This document shows, piece by piece, positions 35,421 to 44,017 of a stretch of 64,000 nucleotides of DNA (position 1 is its first letter; each line of letters opens with the position of its first letter). This DNA comes from Alicyclobacillus_A sp963788285. GTDB taxonomy: Bacteria; Bacillota; Bacilli; Alicyclobacillales; Alicyclobacillaceae. Position numbers and translations under genes: made by a program. The notes beneath the pieces are model-generated. The model was not told the origin of the DNA. It made no database searches and saw only the letters and a program-made list of their open reading frames with translations. The stretch covers positions 248,001 through 312,000 of the forward strand of contig CAWBGB010000008.1 of the NCBI GenBank assembly GCA_963788285.1, given 5' to 3'.

Positions 35421-36575
35421 ATGATGCAGCCAACGATTGTAATTACAGCCGGCGTGACCTGGCATGGCGCCACTGCCCGACCCCAACATTTCGCACGTGG
35501 ACTGGCGCAGCGCGGTTGGAACGTTCTTTTCGTCAACGCGCCAATATCCTGGCTCAGCCCGTTAAAGAATAAGTCCTTACGCAGCCAACTGCTGCCGAGG
35601 AACCCTGTCACCACCATCAACGACCCGACGTTCACCGGACAACTCCGCGTCCTGTCTCCGGTCGCGGGACTTCCCTTTTCGAATATGTACCGTACACTGA
35701 ACAAGTGGAATCAAAGAGCGCTCGCCCAACAAATTTGGGGAGCCATGCCGGGCCCGTACCTCCTGTTCCCGATGCTACCGAGCTCCGTGGATCTCATCCC
35801 GCACCTCACGCCCGTGGCAACAGTCTACGACTGCGTGGACTTCCACACGGAGTTTGAGGGACTGGTGGACCCTACGGTGGTGGGCGGCATGGAACGTGAA
35901 ATGGCCTACCACAGTCGAATAGTGTTTGCGACATCGGACAAGCTGAAGTCGCGGATGGACGAGTTTCACTCCGATGTACGGTTGCTGCCGAACGCTGCGG
36001 AAGTGGAGCACTTTGCGAAGACACAAAGTTCCCGCGTACATCCAGCACTGGCCCACATCCAGGAGCCGCGCGTGGGTTTCATCGGCGGCATCGGCTCCTG
36101 GATTGATCAGGAGTTTATCGCAGGTTTGGCACAGGCGCGTCCAAATGTTCAATTTGTCTTGATTGGACCCATCGAAACGAACGTCGAGGCTCTCGAACAG
36201 TACCCGAACGTGCACTTTTTGGGCTTGCGCCCGTATCAGGAACTCCCTCAGTTCCTCGCGGGCTTCGACGCAACGCTGATGGTGTTCCGGATCAATGAAC
36301 TATCGCAGGCGGTTAATCCCATTAAAGCGTACGAATACTTGGCGGCCGGTAAGGAAGTCATTTCGACGCCGATGTACGAAGTGGTGAAAAAAATGAAGGA
36401 CTTGGTCTGGATAGCGGGTACGCCAGACGAAGGCGCTCGGGCCCTCGACCAGATCCTCGCGGGTAGCCGGCGGGTTGACGATGCCAAGCGTCAAGCGTTT
36501 CTCGACAGAAACTCGTGGGCTGCACGTGTCGCTGAGGTCGATGCGACGTTGCGCTCACTACTGCCGATGAGATGA
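35421..36575 (+). CDS. GT4-like glycosyltransferase
   Basis: A 384-residue GT-B fold transferase. The N-terminal part has VTWHGATARPQHFARGLAQR, the middle linker RVGFIGGIGSWIDQEFI, and the C-terminal donor site ELSQAVNPIKAYEYLAAGKE with the Glu that binds the nucleotide sugar. AGGAGG at 35401-35406 is the nearest ribosome site, 14 bases before ATG 35421, so the start is not certain. It follows the CDP-alcohol transferase by 52 bases, ends with a strong terminator, and probably adds a sugar to the product of the two upstream enzymes. Confidence 0.85.
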   Translation: MMQPTIVITAGVTWHGATARPQHFARGLAQRGWNVLFVNAPISWLSPLKNKSLRSQLLPRNPVTTINDPTFTGQLRVLSPVAGLPFSNMYRTLNKWNQRALAQQIWGAMPGPYLLFPMLPSSVDLIPHLTPVATVYDCVDFHTEFEGLVDPTVVGGMEREMAYHSRIVFATSDKLKSRMDEFHSDVRLLPNAAEVEHFAKTQSSRVHPALAHIQEPRVGFIGGIGSWIDQEFIAGLAQARPNVQFVLIGPIETNVEALEQYPNVHFLGLRPYQELPQFLAGFDATLMVFRINELSQAVNPIKAYEYLAAGKEVISTPMYEVVKKMKDLVWIAGTPDEGARALDQILAGSRRVDDAKRQAFLDRNSWAARVAEVDATLRSLLPMR

Positions 36576-36612
36576 CCATAGCTGGGATCAACGAGTAAGC
36601 CCGAATGCAGAG

Positions 36613-36647
36613 AGGCAGGTGATGGGAAACCGTCACCTGCCTTTTTT
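36613..36647 (+). terminator. Terminator of the CDP-alcohol cluster
   Basis: AGGCAGGTGA and TCACCTGCCT form a perfect ten-base stem with a ten-base loop, followed by TTTTT, 37 bases after the glycosyltransferase stop. Confidence 0.92.
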
Positions 36648-36655
36648 CAGGGTCC

Positions 36656-36667
36656 AGCGATTTGCAA
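36656..36667. repeat. Intergenic motif AGCGATTTGCAA, copy 2
   Basis: Same 12-mer as at 25921 and 42376, placed just after the terminator of the CDP-alcohol cluster and before the end of the convergent acyl-CoA synthetase gene. Confidence 0.55.
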
Positions 36668-36760
36668 CCGTTCTCATGAAATTTTACATACCGCTCAAGT
36701 CTTCAATGCTTCGTTAGGCTCTCCGAAAGGGCGCCGTTCTGCACTACCGGCAAATCCCTG

Positions 36761-38344
36761 TTACTGTGATTCCCGTGTCGCCGCAGCGATAGCCTCCATC
36801 TTCGCCCGTTCGCGCAGCTCAATCCGGCGAATTTTTCCGCTCGCGGTCTTCGGCAGACTTTCGACAAACGAGATGGATCTCGGGTACTTATACGGCGCGG
36901 TGATGGTCTTCACGTGCTCCTGCAGTTCGCTCACCAGTCCGGGATCTTCCGCATCCTCCGGATTGCGCAGCACGACATACGCCTTCACGATATGTCCACG
37001 CTCTTCGTCCGGACTGGCGACAACCGCACATTCCGCCACTTTGGGATGCTTGACGAGCGCGTCCTCTACTTCGAACGGCCCAATGGTATATCCGGCGGAA
37101 ATGATGATGTCGTCAGATCTGCCCTCAAACCAGAAGTATCCGTCTTCATCCTTTCGGCCCTTGTCGCCTGTGATGTACCATTCTCCCCGGAACGCCCGCT
37201 CGGTCCGCTCGGGATCATTCAGATACCCGCGGAACAGCGCCGGATGTGATTTGTGGACAGCGATGTGTCCGACCTGTCCGACACCGAGTTCCTGGCCCTC
37301 ATCGTCTACAATGCTCACAGGCATACCTGGGAACGGCTTGCCCATCGACCCCGCGCGGACCTCCATTCCCTGCAAGGTGCCCGCAAGCAGTGTGTTCTCC
37401 GTTTGACCATATCCGTCGCGGACGACGATTCCAAACTGGCGCTCGAACGTCTCAATCACCTCGCGGTTGAGCGGTTCTCCTGCTGAGCATGCGGATCGGA
37501 GGTGTATCTGGTATTCAGACAAGTTCTTGACTTTCGCCATCAATCGATATTCAGTCGGCGTCGCACAGAGCAAGGAGACCTTGTACTTGTCCAGCAGAGA
37601 AAGGTAGGCCTCTGGCGTGAACCGGCCTTGGTAGACAAAAGCTGTGGCGCCGTTTCCGAGCGTGGAGACAAACGGGCTCCATACCCACTTCGCCCATCCA
37701 GGAGCTGCAGTCGCCCACGCCAGTTCACCGGGTCGCGCGTCAAACCAGTACGTACCGGCCACTTTCAAGTGCTCGCGCACCCATGCGTAGCGGTGTATGA
37801 CGCCCTTCGGCCCGCCCGTTGTGCCGCTCGTGTAGGACAAGAAAGCGAGATCTTCGTCATTGGTGCCCACTATGTAATCCGCGTCCGATCCGAGCGCCGA
37901 GACGTCGTCCAACGGCGTCCACCCTTTCTTCTCCCCACCGACAATAAAGAAGTGACCGAGACTCGGGCACTCTGCGCGCGCCTCGTCCGCCGCTTCCGTC
38001 AAAGTGTGATGAGCAATGATGGTACTGGCCTCCGAATGTTTCACGCGATAAACAATATCCGATTTACGCAGCATTTCAGATCCGGGCAATACGGTTGTTC
38101 CCAGTTTCAGCAATGCGAGATAGACAATATAGGGTTCACTTCCACGCGGAAGCAATACCAAAACGCGCTGCCCGCGGCCAACACCAATCCGAGCCAACCC
38201 ACTCGCCAGTCGATTCGTTTTCCTCCGGAGTTCCTCGTACGACGTACGATGTTCATGTCCGTCCGCCGATACGCATAGCACCGCCGTCCGATTCGGCGCC
38301 TCTAATGCCACTTTGTCCACTTCGTGGGCGAAGTTGTAACCCAT
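36761..38344 (-). CDS. Acyl-CoA synthetase, medium-chain/acetyl type
   Basis: A 527-residue adenylate-forming enzyme. Motifs: SYTSGTTGGPKGVIHRYAW, the YGQTENTLL motif, TGDKGRKDEDGYFWFEGRSD hinge and the catalytic Lys in LPKTASGKIRRIEL. The WFDARPGELAWATAAPGWAK block is characteristic of medium-chain acyl-CoA synthetases (MACS), which activate short to medium or aromatic acids. ATG 38344 is preceded by GAGGAGAGG. The acyl-CoA dehydrogenase operon on the same strand lies upstream, with a terminator between, so they are separate transcripts with a related theme. Confidence 0.9.
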   Translation of the reverse strand: MGYNFAHEVDKVALEAPNRTAVLCVSADGHEHRTSYEELRRKTNRLASGLARIGVGRGQRVLVLLPRGSEPYIVYLALLKLGTTVLPGSEMLRKSDIVYRVKHSEASTIIAHHTLTEAADEARAECPSLGHFFIVGGEKKGWTPLDDVSALGSDADYIVGTNDEDLAFLSYTSGTTGGPKGVIHRYAWVREHLKVAGTYWFDARPGELAWATAAPGWAKWVWSPFVSTLGNGATAFVYQGRFTPEAYLSLLDKYKVSLLCATPTEYRLMAKVKNLSEYQIHLRSACSAGEPLNREVIETFERQFGIVVRDGYGQTENTLLAGTLQGMEVRAGSMGKPFPGMPVSIVDDEGQELGVGQVGHIAVHKSHPALFRGYLNDPERTERAFRGEWYITGDKGRKDEDGYFWFEGRSDDIIISAGYTIGPFEVEDALVKHPKVAECAVVASPDEERGHIVKAYVVLRNPEDAEDPGLVSELQEHVKTITAPYKYPRSISFVESLPKTASGKIRRIELRERAKMEAIAAATRESQ

Positions 38345-38550
38345 GCAAGCCTCTCCTCTGCAAATTCAGATTCATCATAGCGAAGATGTTCTAGTCACCC
38401 TCCTACATTGTAGGACAGAGAATTCGGAAAAGTCTACCCACATGATGCGCTTGGTATGTATTATCAAAACGTGTCATAATGAGGAATCGCAACATCGGAG
38501 TGTAACGGATTCAAGCGGAATTTCCCTTTCGCGCGCACGCGGAAAACGAA

Positions 38551-38583
38551 AAGGGACAGCACGCCGTGCACGCACTATCCCTT
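38551..38583 (-). terminator. Terminator of the PIG-L/MFS/thioredoxin/dehydrogenase operon
   Basis: A long stem with AAGGGA and TCCCTT at its ends and a largely paired CAGCACGC/GCGTGC middle; on the minus strand TTTTCGTTTT follows. It lies 26 bases after the dehydrogenase stop. Confidence 0.8.
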
Positions 38584-38609
38584 CGTCGATATGTTACAAA
38601 TCGATGGTG

Positions 38610-39863
38610 TTATTTCTCGCTCTGAACCTCCTGCACGGCCGCCTTCGCGAGCAGCTTCAGCGTGACGTCGTCCATCGGAGGGTTGTGCAGACCCGCCCGG
38701 ACGTCGCGGTACAATCGTTCCAATACCAAATCTCTCGACAGGCTCCGTGCCCCGACAACGCGCATGGCAAGATCCACAACGTCCAAGGCGTGGTTTGTCG
38801 CCAACGTTTTTACCGCAGCCAGCTGCGGCTTGAAAGCCAGCCGCTCTTCCGGGTTGGCTTCGTCCCATCTGCGTGCGATATCGTACATAAGCGTGCGCGC
38901 AGACAACAGTTTCAACTCCATCTCACCGAGTTTCTGTTGGATGTGGTCCACTTCTGCGATAGGGTGAGGAAGACTATTGGGCTGGTATGTTGCAGCGTAG
39001 TGCACAGCAAAGTCGCGGGCGTTCAGGGCGATGCCGAGATAACAAGCCGGGATGTGCAATTGCCAGCCGCCTCCGTCGCGGCTCCGCAAAGACTTCTGCC
39101 CAGGCTCAAACACTGCGACGAGGTACCGCTCTGGCACAAAGACGTCCTTTAACAGGATGTCGTGGCTTCCCGTCCCCCGCATGCCCATGACATTCCACGT
39201 TTCAACGACCTCGACGTCCTCGCCCCGGACGAGAAATTCGCCCGTATTGGGACTGTCTGCAATGGAGGCGGTCACGAGAACCCAGTCCAGCTCCGGACTC
39301 AGCGAGCTGAACGTCTTCCGTCCACTGATGCGATATCCGCCGTCCACGCGAACGGCGGTCGTTTCGGGTCGGCCACCGCGACTGGGGCTGCCAGTGGCGG
39401 GCTCACTCGCGCAACTGTTGATGAGCGCCCCATGCTCCATCACGCTGCGGCAGATTTCTTCAAAGATTTCCTCAGGCAACGACTGGCTGGCTCGCAAGTT
39501 GAGCATGATGCCTACGTGCCAACCGATGGCCAAGGCAGTGGATCCATCACCGCGTGCGAGCTCTTCCTGATGCAACAGCATTTCGTAGAGTGAGATTTCG
39601 TTGCCTCCATACTTCTTCGGCACTGTCCAAGTGACATAACCAGATTTGCGCAATGCGTCGATGTGTTCGTGCGGAAATGTACCGGTTGCATCAAACTTCG
39701 GCGCTGTCGCAGCAAACGATTGTGATAGTTTGCGCGTCAATTCAAAACGTTTCCGTTCCTCTTCGGATCGGATAAACCAATCCTGGCCAGCCAAATCGCC
39801 GCCCCCTTCCCAGTGTGCGTTGATCTGCGGATGCGCTCGTCTAGCGGTTTGAAAATCACTCAT
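38610..39863 (-). CDS. Acyl-CoA dehydrogenase family flavoenzyme (YdbM-like)
   Basis: A 417-residue protein with the acyl-CoA dehydrogenase order: N-terminal helices (HIDALRKSGYVTWTVPKKYG), FAD/substrate region ALINSCASEPATGSPSRGG and GGYRISGRKTFSS, and the helical C-terminal part ending in HNPPMDDVTLKLLAKAAV. The EPATGSPSRGG loop fits the group with YdbM of B. subtilis, whose substrate is unknown. ATG 39863 directly abuts GTGGAGG, an unusually short spacing, seven bases after the thioredoxin stop. The usual catalytic Glu is not obvious to me by eye. Confidence 0.85.
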   Translation of the reverse strand: MSDFQTARRAHPQINAHWEGGGDLAGQDWFIRSEEERKRFELTRKLSQSFAATAPKFDATGTFPHEHIDALRKSGYVTWTVPKKYGGNEISLYEMLLHQEELARGDGSTALAIGWHVGIMLNLRASQSLPEEIFEEICRSVMEHGALINSCASEPATGSPSRGGRPETTAVRVDGGYRISGRKTFSSLSPELDWVLVTASIADSPNTGEFLVRGEDVEVVETWNVMGMRGTGSHDILLKDVFVPERYLVAVFEPGQKSLRSRDGGGWQLHIPACYLGIALNARDFAVHYAATYQPNSLPHPIAEVDHIQQKLGEMELKLLSARTLMYDIARRWDEANPEERLAFKPQLAAVKTLATNHALDVVDLAMRVVGARSLSRDLVLERLYRDVRAGLHNPPMDDVTLKLLAKAAVQEVQSEK

Positions 39864-39870
39864 CCTCCAC

Positions 39871-40215
39871 TTACGCGTGAGAGACTCCTGCTTTCGCCAA
39901 TACGTCGTCCAAGAACGCTTCCACTTCAGCTTGTGTCTTTCGCAACTTGCTGACAAAGCGACTCAATACGTTGCCGTTCTGGTATGCGACAAAGCTTGGA
40001 ATGCCCATGATATCGAGCGTCTCGCACAGTTCCGGAAACTGGTCCCTATCGACCTTGTACATCGCGATTTTGTCCGCGTACTTCTTCTCCACATCGTCAA
40101 TAAATCGATCTAAAAAACGGCAATCCGGGCACCAATTCGCGGAAAACAACATCACGACGGGCGCACTCCCGCGGACAACCGTAAAGTATTCGTCAAGACT
40201 TGCAATGTTCTTCAT
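39871..40215 (-). CDS. Thioredoxin-like protein with WCPDC active site (YdbP-like)
   Basis: A 114-residue thioredoxin-fold protein. The active site is SANWCPDCRFLD, and the cis-proline loop is MGIPSFVAYQNG. The WCPDC variant and flanking sequence resemble YdbP of B. subtilis, which also lies near an acyl-CoA dehydrogenase gene (ydbM). It should be a cytoplasmic thiol-disulfide enzyme. ATG 40215 follows GGAGG at ten bases. It is the third gene of a four-gene operon. Confidence 0.9.
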   Translation of the reverse strand: MKNIASLDEYFTVVRGSAPVVMLFSANWCPDCRFLDRFIDDVEKKYADKIAMYKVDRDQFPELCETLDIMGIPSFVAYQNGNVLSRFVSKLRKTQAEVEAFLDDVLAKAGVSHA

Positions 40216-40237
40216 ACAACTTCCGCCTCCATCCATA

Positions 40238-41518
40238 TTACTCTTCCGAACGGGCTGCCGAATTACCCGGCAACAAGCAACTTCCGAGGATACCCAACAG
40301 CGAAAAAATGGTGGGAACAAGGAACGCGTACAGATACGCTCTATCTGCTGCAGCACCGGAGGCATGTTCTGGATTAACAGTGTCAATCACCGCTCCGAAG
40401 ACCACCGGTAACAACACAGCGCTCAAAAAGCCACCCATGTTCGCGAAGCCAGACGTCACTCCTGCACGCTCTCGGGGTGTCACTTCGCGAATGGTGGCAA
40501 ACGTCAGGAGACTACCACCACAGCCGAACCCGAGGACAAACACAATCACGTAGCCCAACCATTCCGGTGGATGGCCGCCCGTGAGTGGCACGCAAAACCA
40601 AGCCAATGCGGCGATACTCTGCAATGCGATGTAGGGGCGCTTGCGCTGGCCGAACTTATCCGAAATGTATCCAACCATCGGCCCACCCACAATCGCACCG
40701 ATATACCCAACCAGAATAAACTGTGCGGCAGCGGCCCTGGACATATGGTATAGAGTCATGAATACCGGTACAGCCCACAGACCCATGAACCCTAAGTAGC
40801 TTCCCATGACACCGAAGTGGCATAGAAAGGTGGCCCACGAGACTTGATCTCGCACTACTCGCTTCAATGTTTGTAGTAGTGGAATCCGTTGTACGCGCAG
40901 CGCGGGCACGGGTAGTACCGTCGTTCTCCAGGGCACCCACGTCCTTTGCAACGCAAAGGCGTTCGCCACAGCAATCAGTAGCAACAGCAAGCCGAGGATC
41001 AAAAACGGTCCACGCCAGCCGACAGCAGAGACCCACGCCGCTAACGGCATGCTCGCCAAGATGGCGCCAAGATTGCCGAACGTCCCAATCAGTCCGAGAA
41101 CGCCGCCAAACTCTTCGGCGGCAAACCACTTTCCAACAATCAGTACCATGTTGATCCAAATGAACGCGTCCCCGGCGCCGACCAACGCACGTCCGACAAG
41201 CAGATAGGAGAAACTCGGAGCCATTGAAAACATAACCGTTCCGGCGCCATCCAGCGCCGTGCCAAGTATCAGCAGCCGTTCAGGGCCAATCCTATCGGCG
41301 AACGCCCCGATGGGAACCTGCAAGACCATGTATAGAAAGTACTGTACGCTTGCCATCGTCCCCAAAACTGCCGAGGAAACGCCAAACTGAGCCTGCAACT
41401 GATTCGCAATCACACCGGGCCCGGTGCGTTGCGAAAAGATCACCAAGTAGGTGACAGCAAGTGCGCAAAACACAACCCACCGATAACGCGACCGCGGTTG
41501 ACTCAACGTCATTTCCAT
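40238..41518 (-). CDS. MFS transporter
   Basis: A 426-residue major facilitator with about 12 membrane segments. The GAFADRIGPERLLILG loop 2-3 motif and a symmetrical GYISDKFGQRKRPYIAL loop 8-9 motif are clear. Substrate is unknown; the loop pattern fits the group that moves organic anions. ATG 41518 begins one base after the stop of the PIG-L deacetylase gene, so the two are translationally linked; AAAGGG lies further upstream within that gene. Confidence 0.9.
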   Translation of the reverse strand: MEMTLSQPRSRYRWVVFCALAVTYLVIFSQRTGPGVIANQLQAQFGVSSAVLGTMASVQYFLYMVLQVPIGAFADRIGPERLLILGTALDGAGTVMFSMAPSFSYLLVGRALVGAGDAFIWINMVLIVGKWFAAEEFGGVLGLIGTFGNLGAILASMPLAAWVSAVGWRGPFLILGLLLLLIAVANAFALQRTWVPWRTTVLPVPALRVQRIPLLQTLKRVVRDQVSWATFLCHFGVMGSYLGFMGLWAVPVFMTLYHMSRAAAAQFILVGYIGAIVGGPMVGYISDKFGQRKRPYIALQSIAALAWFCVPLTGGHPPEWLGYVIVFVLGFGCGGSLLTFATIREVTPRERAGVTSGFANMGGFLSAVLLPVVFGAVIDTVNPEHASGAAADRAYLYAFLVPTIFSLLGILGSCLLPGNSAARSEE

Positions 41519-41519
41519 T

Positions 41520-42218
41520 CTACGCAAACAGCCCTTTCCGTAACCGCTGTGGCACCAGAGGACTGTGGGCAATGAAATACTCGCGACGTGCCAGACGCCC
41601 AATACTTTGGTCGTCATTCCTCCAAATCCAGCTCATCTGCTGTGACTGCGTCCGATGTGCTCTGAAAGCGGACAACTTGGACTGCAAATGAGCTGTGACA
41701 TCGACCTCCACAACGTGCTGTTTGTCCAAACCGTAGTCGCTCGGCCGCTTCGCGATGTCGGACCAGACGGCAAAAAACAACGCCGCTGTCGGATGCTCGG
41801 ATTGGTAGTCTGCAAACGCCCGGATGGTAGCGGCGCCGATGGCGCAGTGATCCGGATGACCACCGAGCCGTTCATGAAAGGTGATGACGACGTTCGGTTT
41901 TTCCTCTTGCATGTAACGAAGTATGCATGAAGCTAATTCTTCGGCCGGTACAAACTCTAACGTCTTGTCTCGCAGCCCAATCCATTCCAACCGTGCCACA
42001 CCGAGTGCCTGACAGGCCTTGACCATCTCAGCTTCGCGCAGACGCGGCAGCGATTCGCGCGTCGCGGCAAGCGGAACGCCGAGCCTGCGCCCCATCTCTC
42101 CTTTGGTTGCACAGATGAGGACGGTCCGGTGACCTTCAGAGGCCGACTTGGCAAGGGTTCCGCCGCACATGAACGTTTCGTCGTCCGGATGTGCAAAAAC
42201 GGCCATCAGCGTACCCAC
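41520..42218 (-). CDS. PIG-L family deacetylase
   Basis: A 232-residue zinc enzyme. The N-terminal FAHPDDETFMCGGTL and the later GHPDHCAIGAAT carry the metal ligands and catalytic Asp. The family removes N-acetyl groups from glucosamine conjugates, including bacillithiol precursors (BshB) and mycothiol. The layout fits the BshB2 type, but bshA and bshC are not nearby, so the substrate is open. GTG 42218 is seven bases after GGAGG; the frame continues to 42245. It is the first gene of the operon that runs through the MFS, thioredoxin and dehydrogenase genes. Confidence 0.87.
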   Translation of the reverse strand: MGTLMAVFAHPDDETFMCGGTLAKSASEGHRTVLICATKGEMGRRLGVPLAATRESLPRLREAEMVKACQALGVARLEWIGLRDKTLEFVPAEELASCILRYMQEEKPNVVITFHERLGGHPDHCAIGAATIRAFADYQSEHPTAALFFAVWSDIAKRPSDYGLDKQHVVEVDVTAHLQSKLSAFRAHRTQSQQMSWIWRNDDQSIGRLARREYFIAHSPLVPQRLRKGLFA

Positions 42219-42320
42219 AAGCCGCCCTCCTTTTTCGACTCCCACTCAACGTCGTAACGAGCAGGCGCAAAACTGTTTCGTATCACTAGACAAATCGTAA
42301 TCCTTTCGTTACGAGGTGTC

Positions 42321-42352
42321 AAAAACGCCCGTCCCAACAGAGACGAGCGTTC
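42321..42352 (-). terminator. Terminator of the M32 carboxypeptidase gene
   Basis: On the minus strand GAACGCTCGTC and GACGGGCGTTTTTG form a ten-base stem with one mismatch and a T run. It lies about 90 bases after the carboxypeptidase stop. Confidence 0.65.
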
Positions 42353-42375
42353 ACCATCGGATTTTCACCTAAGAG

Positions 42376-42430
42376 AGCGATTTGCAAAATTCTACTAAAC
42401 CACTTGTTCTTCGCCATTTTGCAAATCGCT
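42376..42430. repeat. Perfect 15-bp inverted repeat containing the AGCGATTTGCAA motif, copy 3
   Basis: AGCGATTTGCAAAAT at 42376-42390 is matched exactly by its complement at 42416-42430, 25 bases apart. It starts eight bases after the carboxypeptidase stop. The core 12-mer is the same as at 25921 and 36656. The hairpin has no T run, and a separate terminator follows, so it is not simply a terminator. Confidence 0.75.
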
Positions 42431-42437
42431 GACCGAC

Positions 42438-43949
42438 TTATCCCTGGTACAGCGGCAGGTATTTCTCGTTCAAGTAGTCGACCAAATAGCGGGCATCAAT
42501 CTCCTCACCCGTCACCGATTTGACAATCTCCCTTGGCGTCAGCATTTTACCGTGGCGGTGGATCTTCTCCTTCAACCACTCCCGCACGTCCAGTACGTTG
42601 CCTCTGCGGATACGGTCCCTGAAATCTGGCATGTCCTTGATCAACGCATTGCGGAACTGTGCCGAGTAAATGTACCCGAGTGCGTAAGACGGGAAATACC
42701 CAAATGATCCACCCGCCCAATGCACGTCCTGCAACACGCCCTCACTGTCTGTTTCTGGAACGATTCCTAGGTATTCCTTCATCTTGGATCGCCAGACTTC
42801 CGGCAAATCTGCAACCCTCAGTTGTTCGTTGATGAGCGCCTTCTCCAGTTCGTATCGGATCATGATGTGCAGCGCGTACGTGACCTCGTCCGCTTCAATG
42901 CGAATGAACGAAGGATGGACATCATTAATGCCACGGTAGAAGGCGTCCAAAGACACCTCATTGAATGCAGGAAACACGTTCTTGAGTTCACCGTAGTTGG
43001 CCTCCCAGAACTCCCGCGAGCGGCCAATGATATTTTCGAAGAACAGCGATTGCGATTCGTGAATCCCCATGGAAGCCCCCGAGCACAAAGGCGTACCAAT
43101 AAGATCTGTGGAAATCCCCTGCTCGTAGAGCGCATGCCCACATTCGTGGATGACGCCAAACAGCGCCGTTCGCAAATCGCGTTCGTTGTAGTTCGTCGTC
43201 ACGCGTACGTCAAATCGATTGACCGTGTTCTCAAACGGGTGCACGGTTTCATCCAGACGGCCTGCATCGAAGTCGTATCCAAGTTTTTCTAACACGGACA
43301 GCGCCAGCTGTCGCTGTTTGTCCTTCGGAAAGTATTGCTTGAATGGCCGCACATCTGGACGAATCCCAGAATCGACAATCCGCTGAACGAGCGCCACCAG
43401 GTCGCCGCGCAGGTCGCCAAACAATTTGTCTAACAGCTTGACCGTCATGCCGGGCTCGTATTGGTCTAACAACGTATCGTACCGGTTCTCCTGATACCCC
43501 CAATAACCGATAAATTCGATATTCATGGCTACAATCTTCTCAAGGTACGGGCGAAAAAGCGCAAAGTTGTTGGCGTGCTTGGCGTCTTCCCATACGGATT
43601 CAGCCTGCGATGTCAGCATCACGTATTCCTTGTACCGGACAATGGGAATCTTCTTGGTGCGGTCAAACTGCTTTTTGACCTCGCGCACCGTCGCTTGCAT
43701 CACCGGATCCAACTCGTTGTAGACAACCGGGTCGCTCAACTGATTCAAATATTCTTCCATTTGCGGTGATGTGCTGCGTGCAAAAACTTCCTCAGACAGT
43801 GTTGCAATCGCTTCTGAACGCAGCGGAACGCCCTTTTTCGGCGCCCCTGTACGCAAGTCCCAGTACATCAAAGATAGTGCTTCCTCGTAGTGCAGAATCT
43901 GTTTCAGGTAGTCCCGAAACTGTGTCACCGTGTGTTCCGTGTTCCCCAT
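42438..43949 (-). CDS. M32-family metallocarboxypeptidase
   Basis: A 503-residue carboxypeptidase of the Thermus aquaticus type. The zinc motif HECGH sits in FGVIHECGHALYEQG; the M32 blocks DVRVTTNYNERDL, ESQSLFFENIIGRS and IRIEADEVTYALHIMIRYE are all present. It removes C-terminal residues from peptides in the cytoplasm with broad specificity. ATG 43949 follows GGAAGGGAG; the longer frame to 44066 would run into the broken glycosidase gene. Confidence 0.95.
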   Translation of the reverse strand: MGNTEHTVTQFRDYLKQILHYEEALSLMYWDLRTGAPKKGVPLRSEAIATLSEEVFARSTSPQMEEYLNQLSDPVVYNELDPVMQATVREVKKQFDRTKKIPIVRYKEYVMLTSQAESVWEDAKHANNFALFRPYLEKIVAMNIEFIGYWGYQENRYDTLLDQYEPGMTVKLLDKLFGDLRGDLVALVQRIVDSGIRPDVRPFKQYFPKDKQRQLALSVLEKLGYDFDAGRLDETVHPFENTVNRFDVRVTTNYNERDLRTALFGVIHECGHALYEQGISTDLIGTPLCSGASMGIHESQSLFFENIIGRSREFWEANYGELKNVFPAFNEVSLDAFYRGINDVHPSFIRIEADEVTYALHIMIRYELEKALINEQLRVADLPEVWRSKMKEYLGIVPETDSEGVLQDVHWAGGSFGYFPSYALGYIYSAQFRNALIKDMPDFRDRIRRGNVLDVREWLKEKIHRHGKMLTPREIVKSVTGEEIDARYLVDYLNEKYLPLYQG

Positions 43950-44017
43950 GTGCTTCTCCCTTCCTCGCCTCGAGTGAGCCAAGAAAATGGTGCGGACCGA
44001 GACTACAACCGCGGTCC

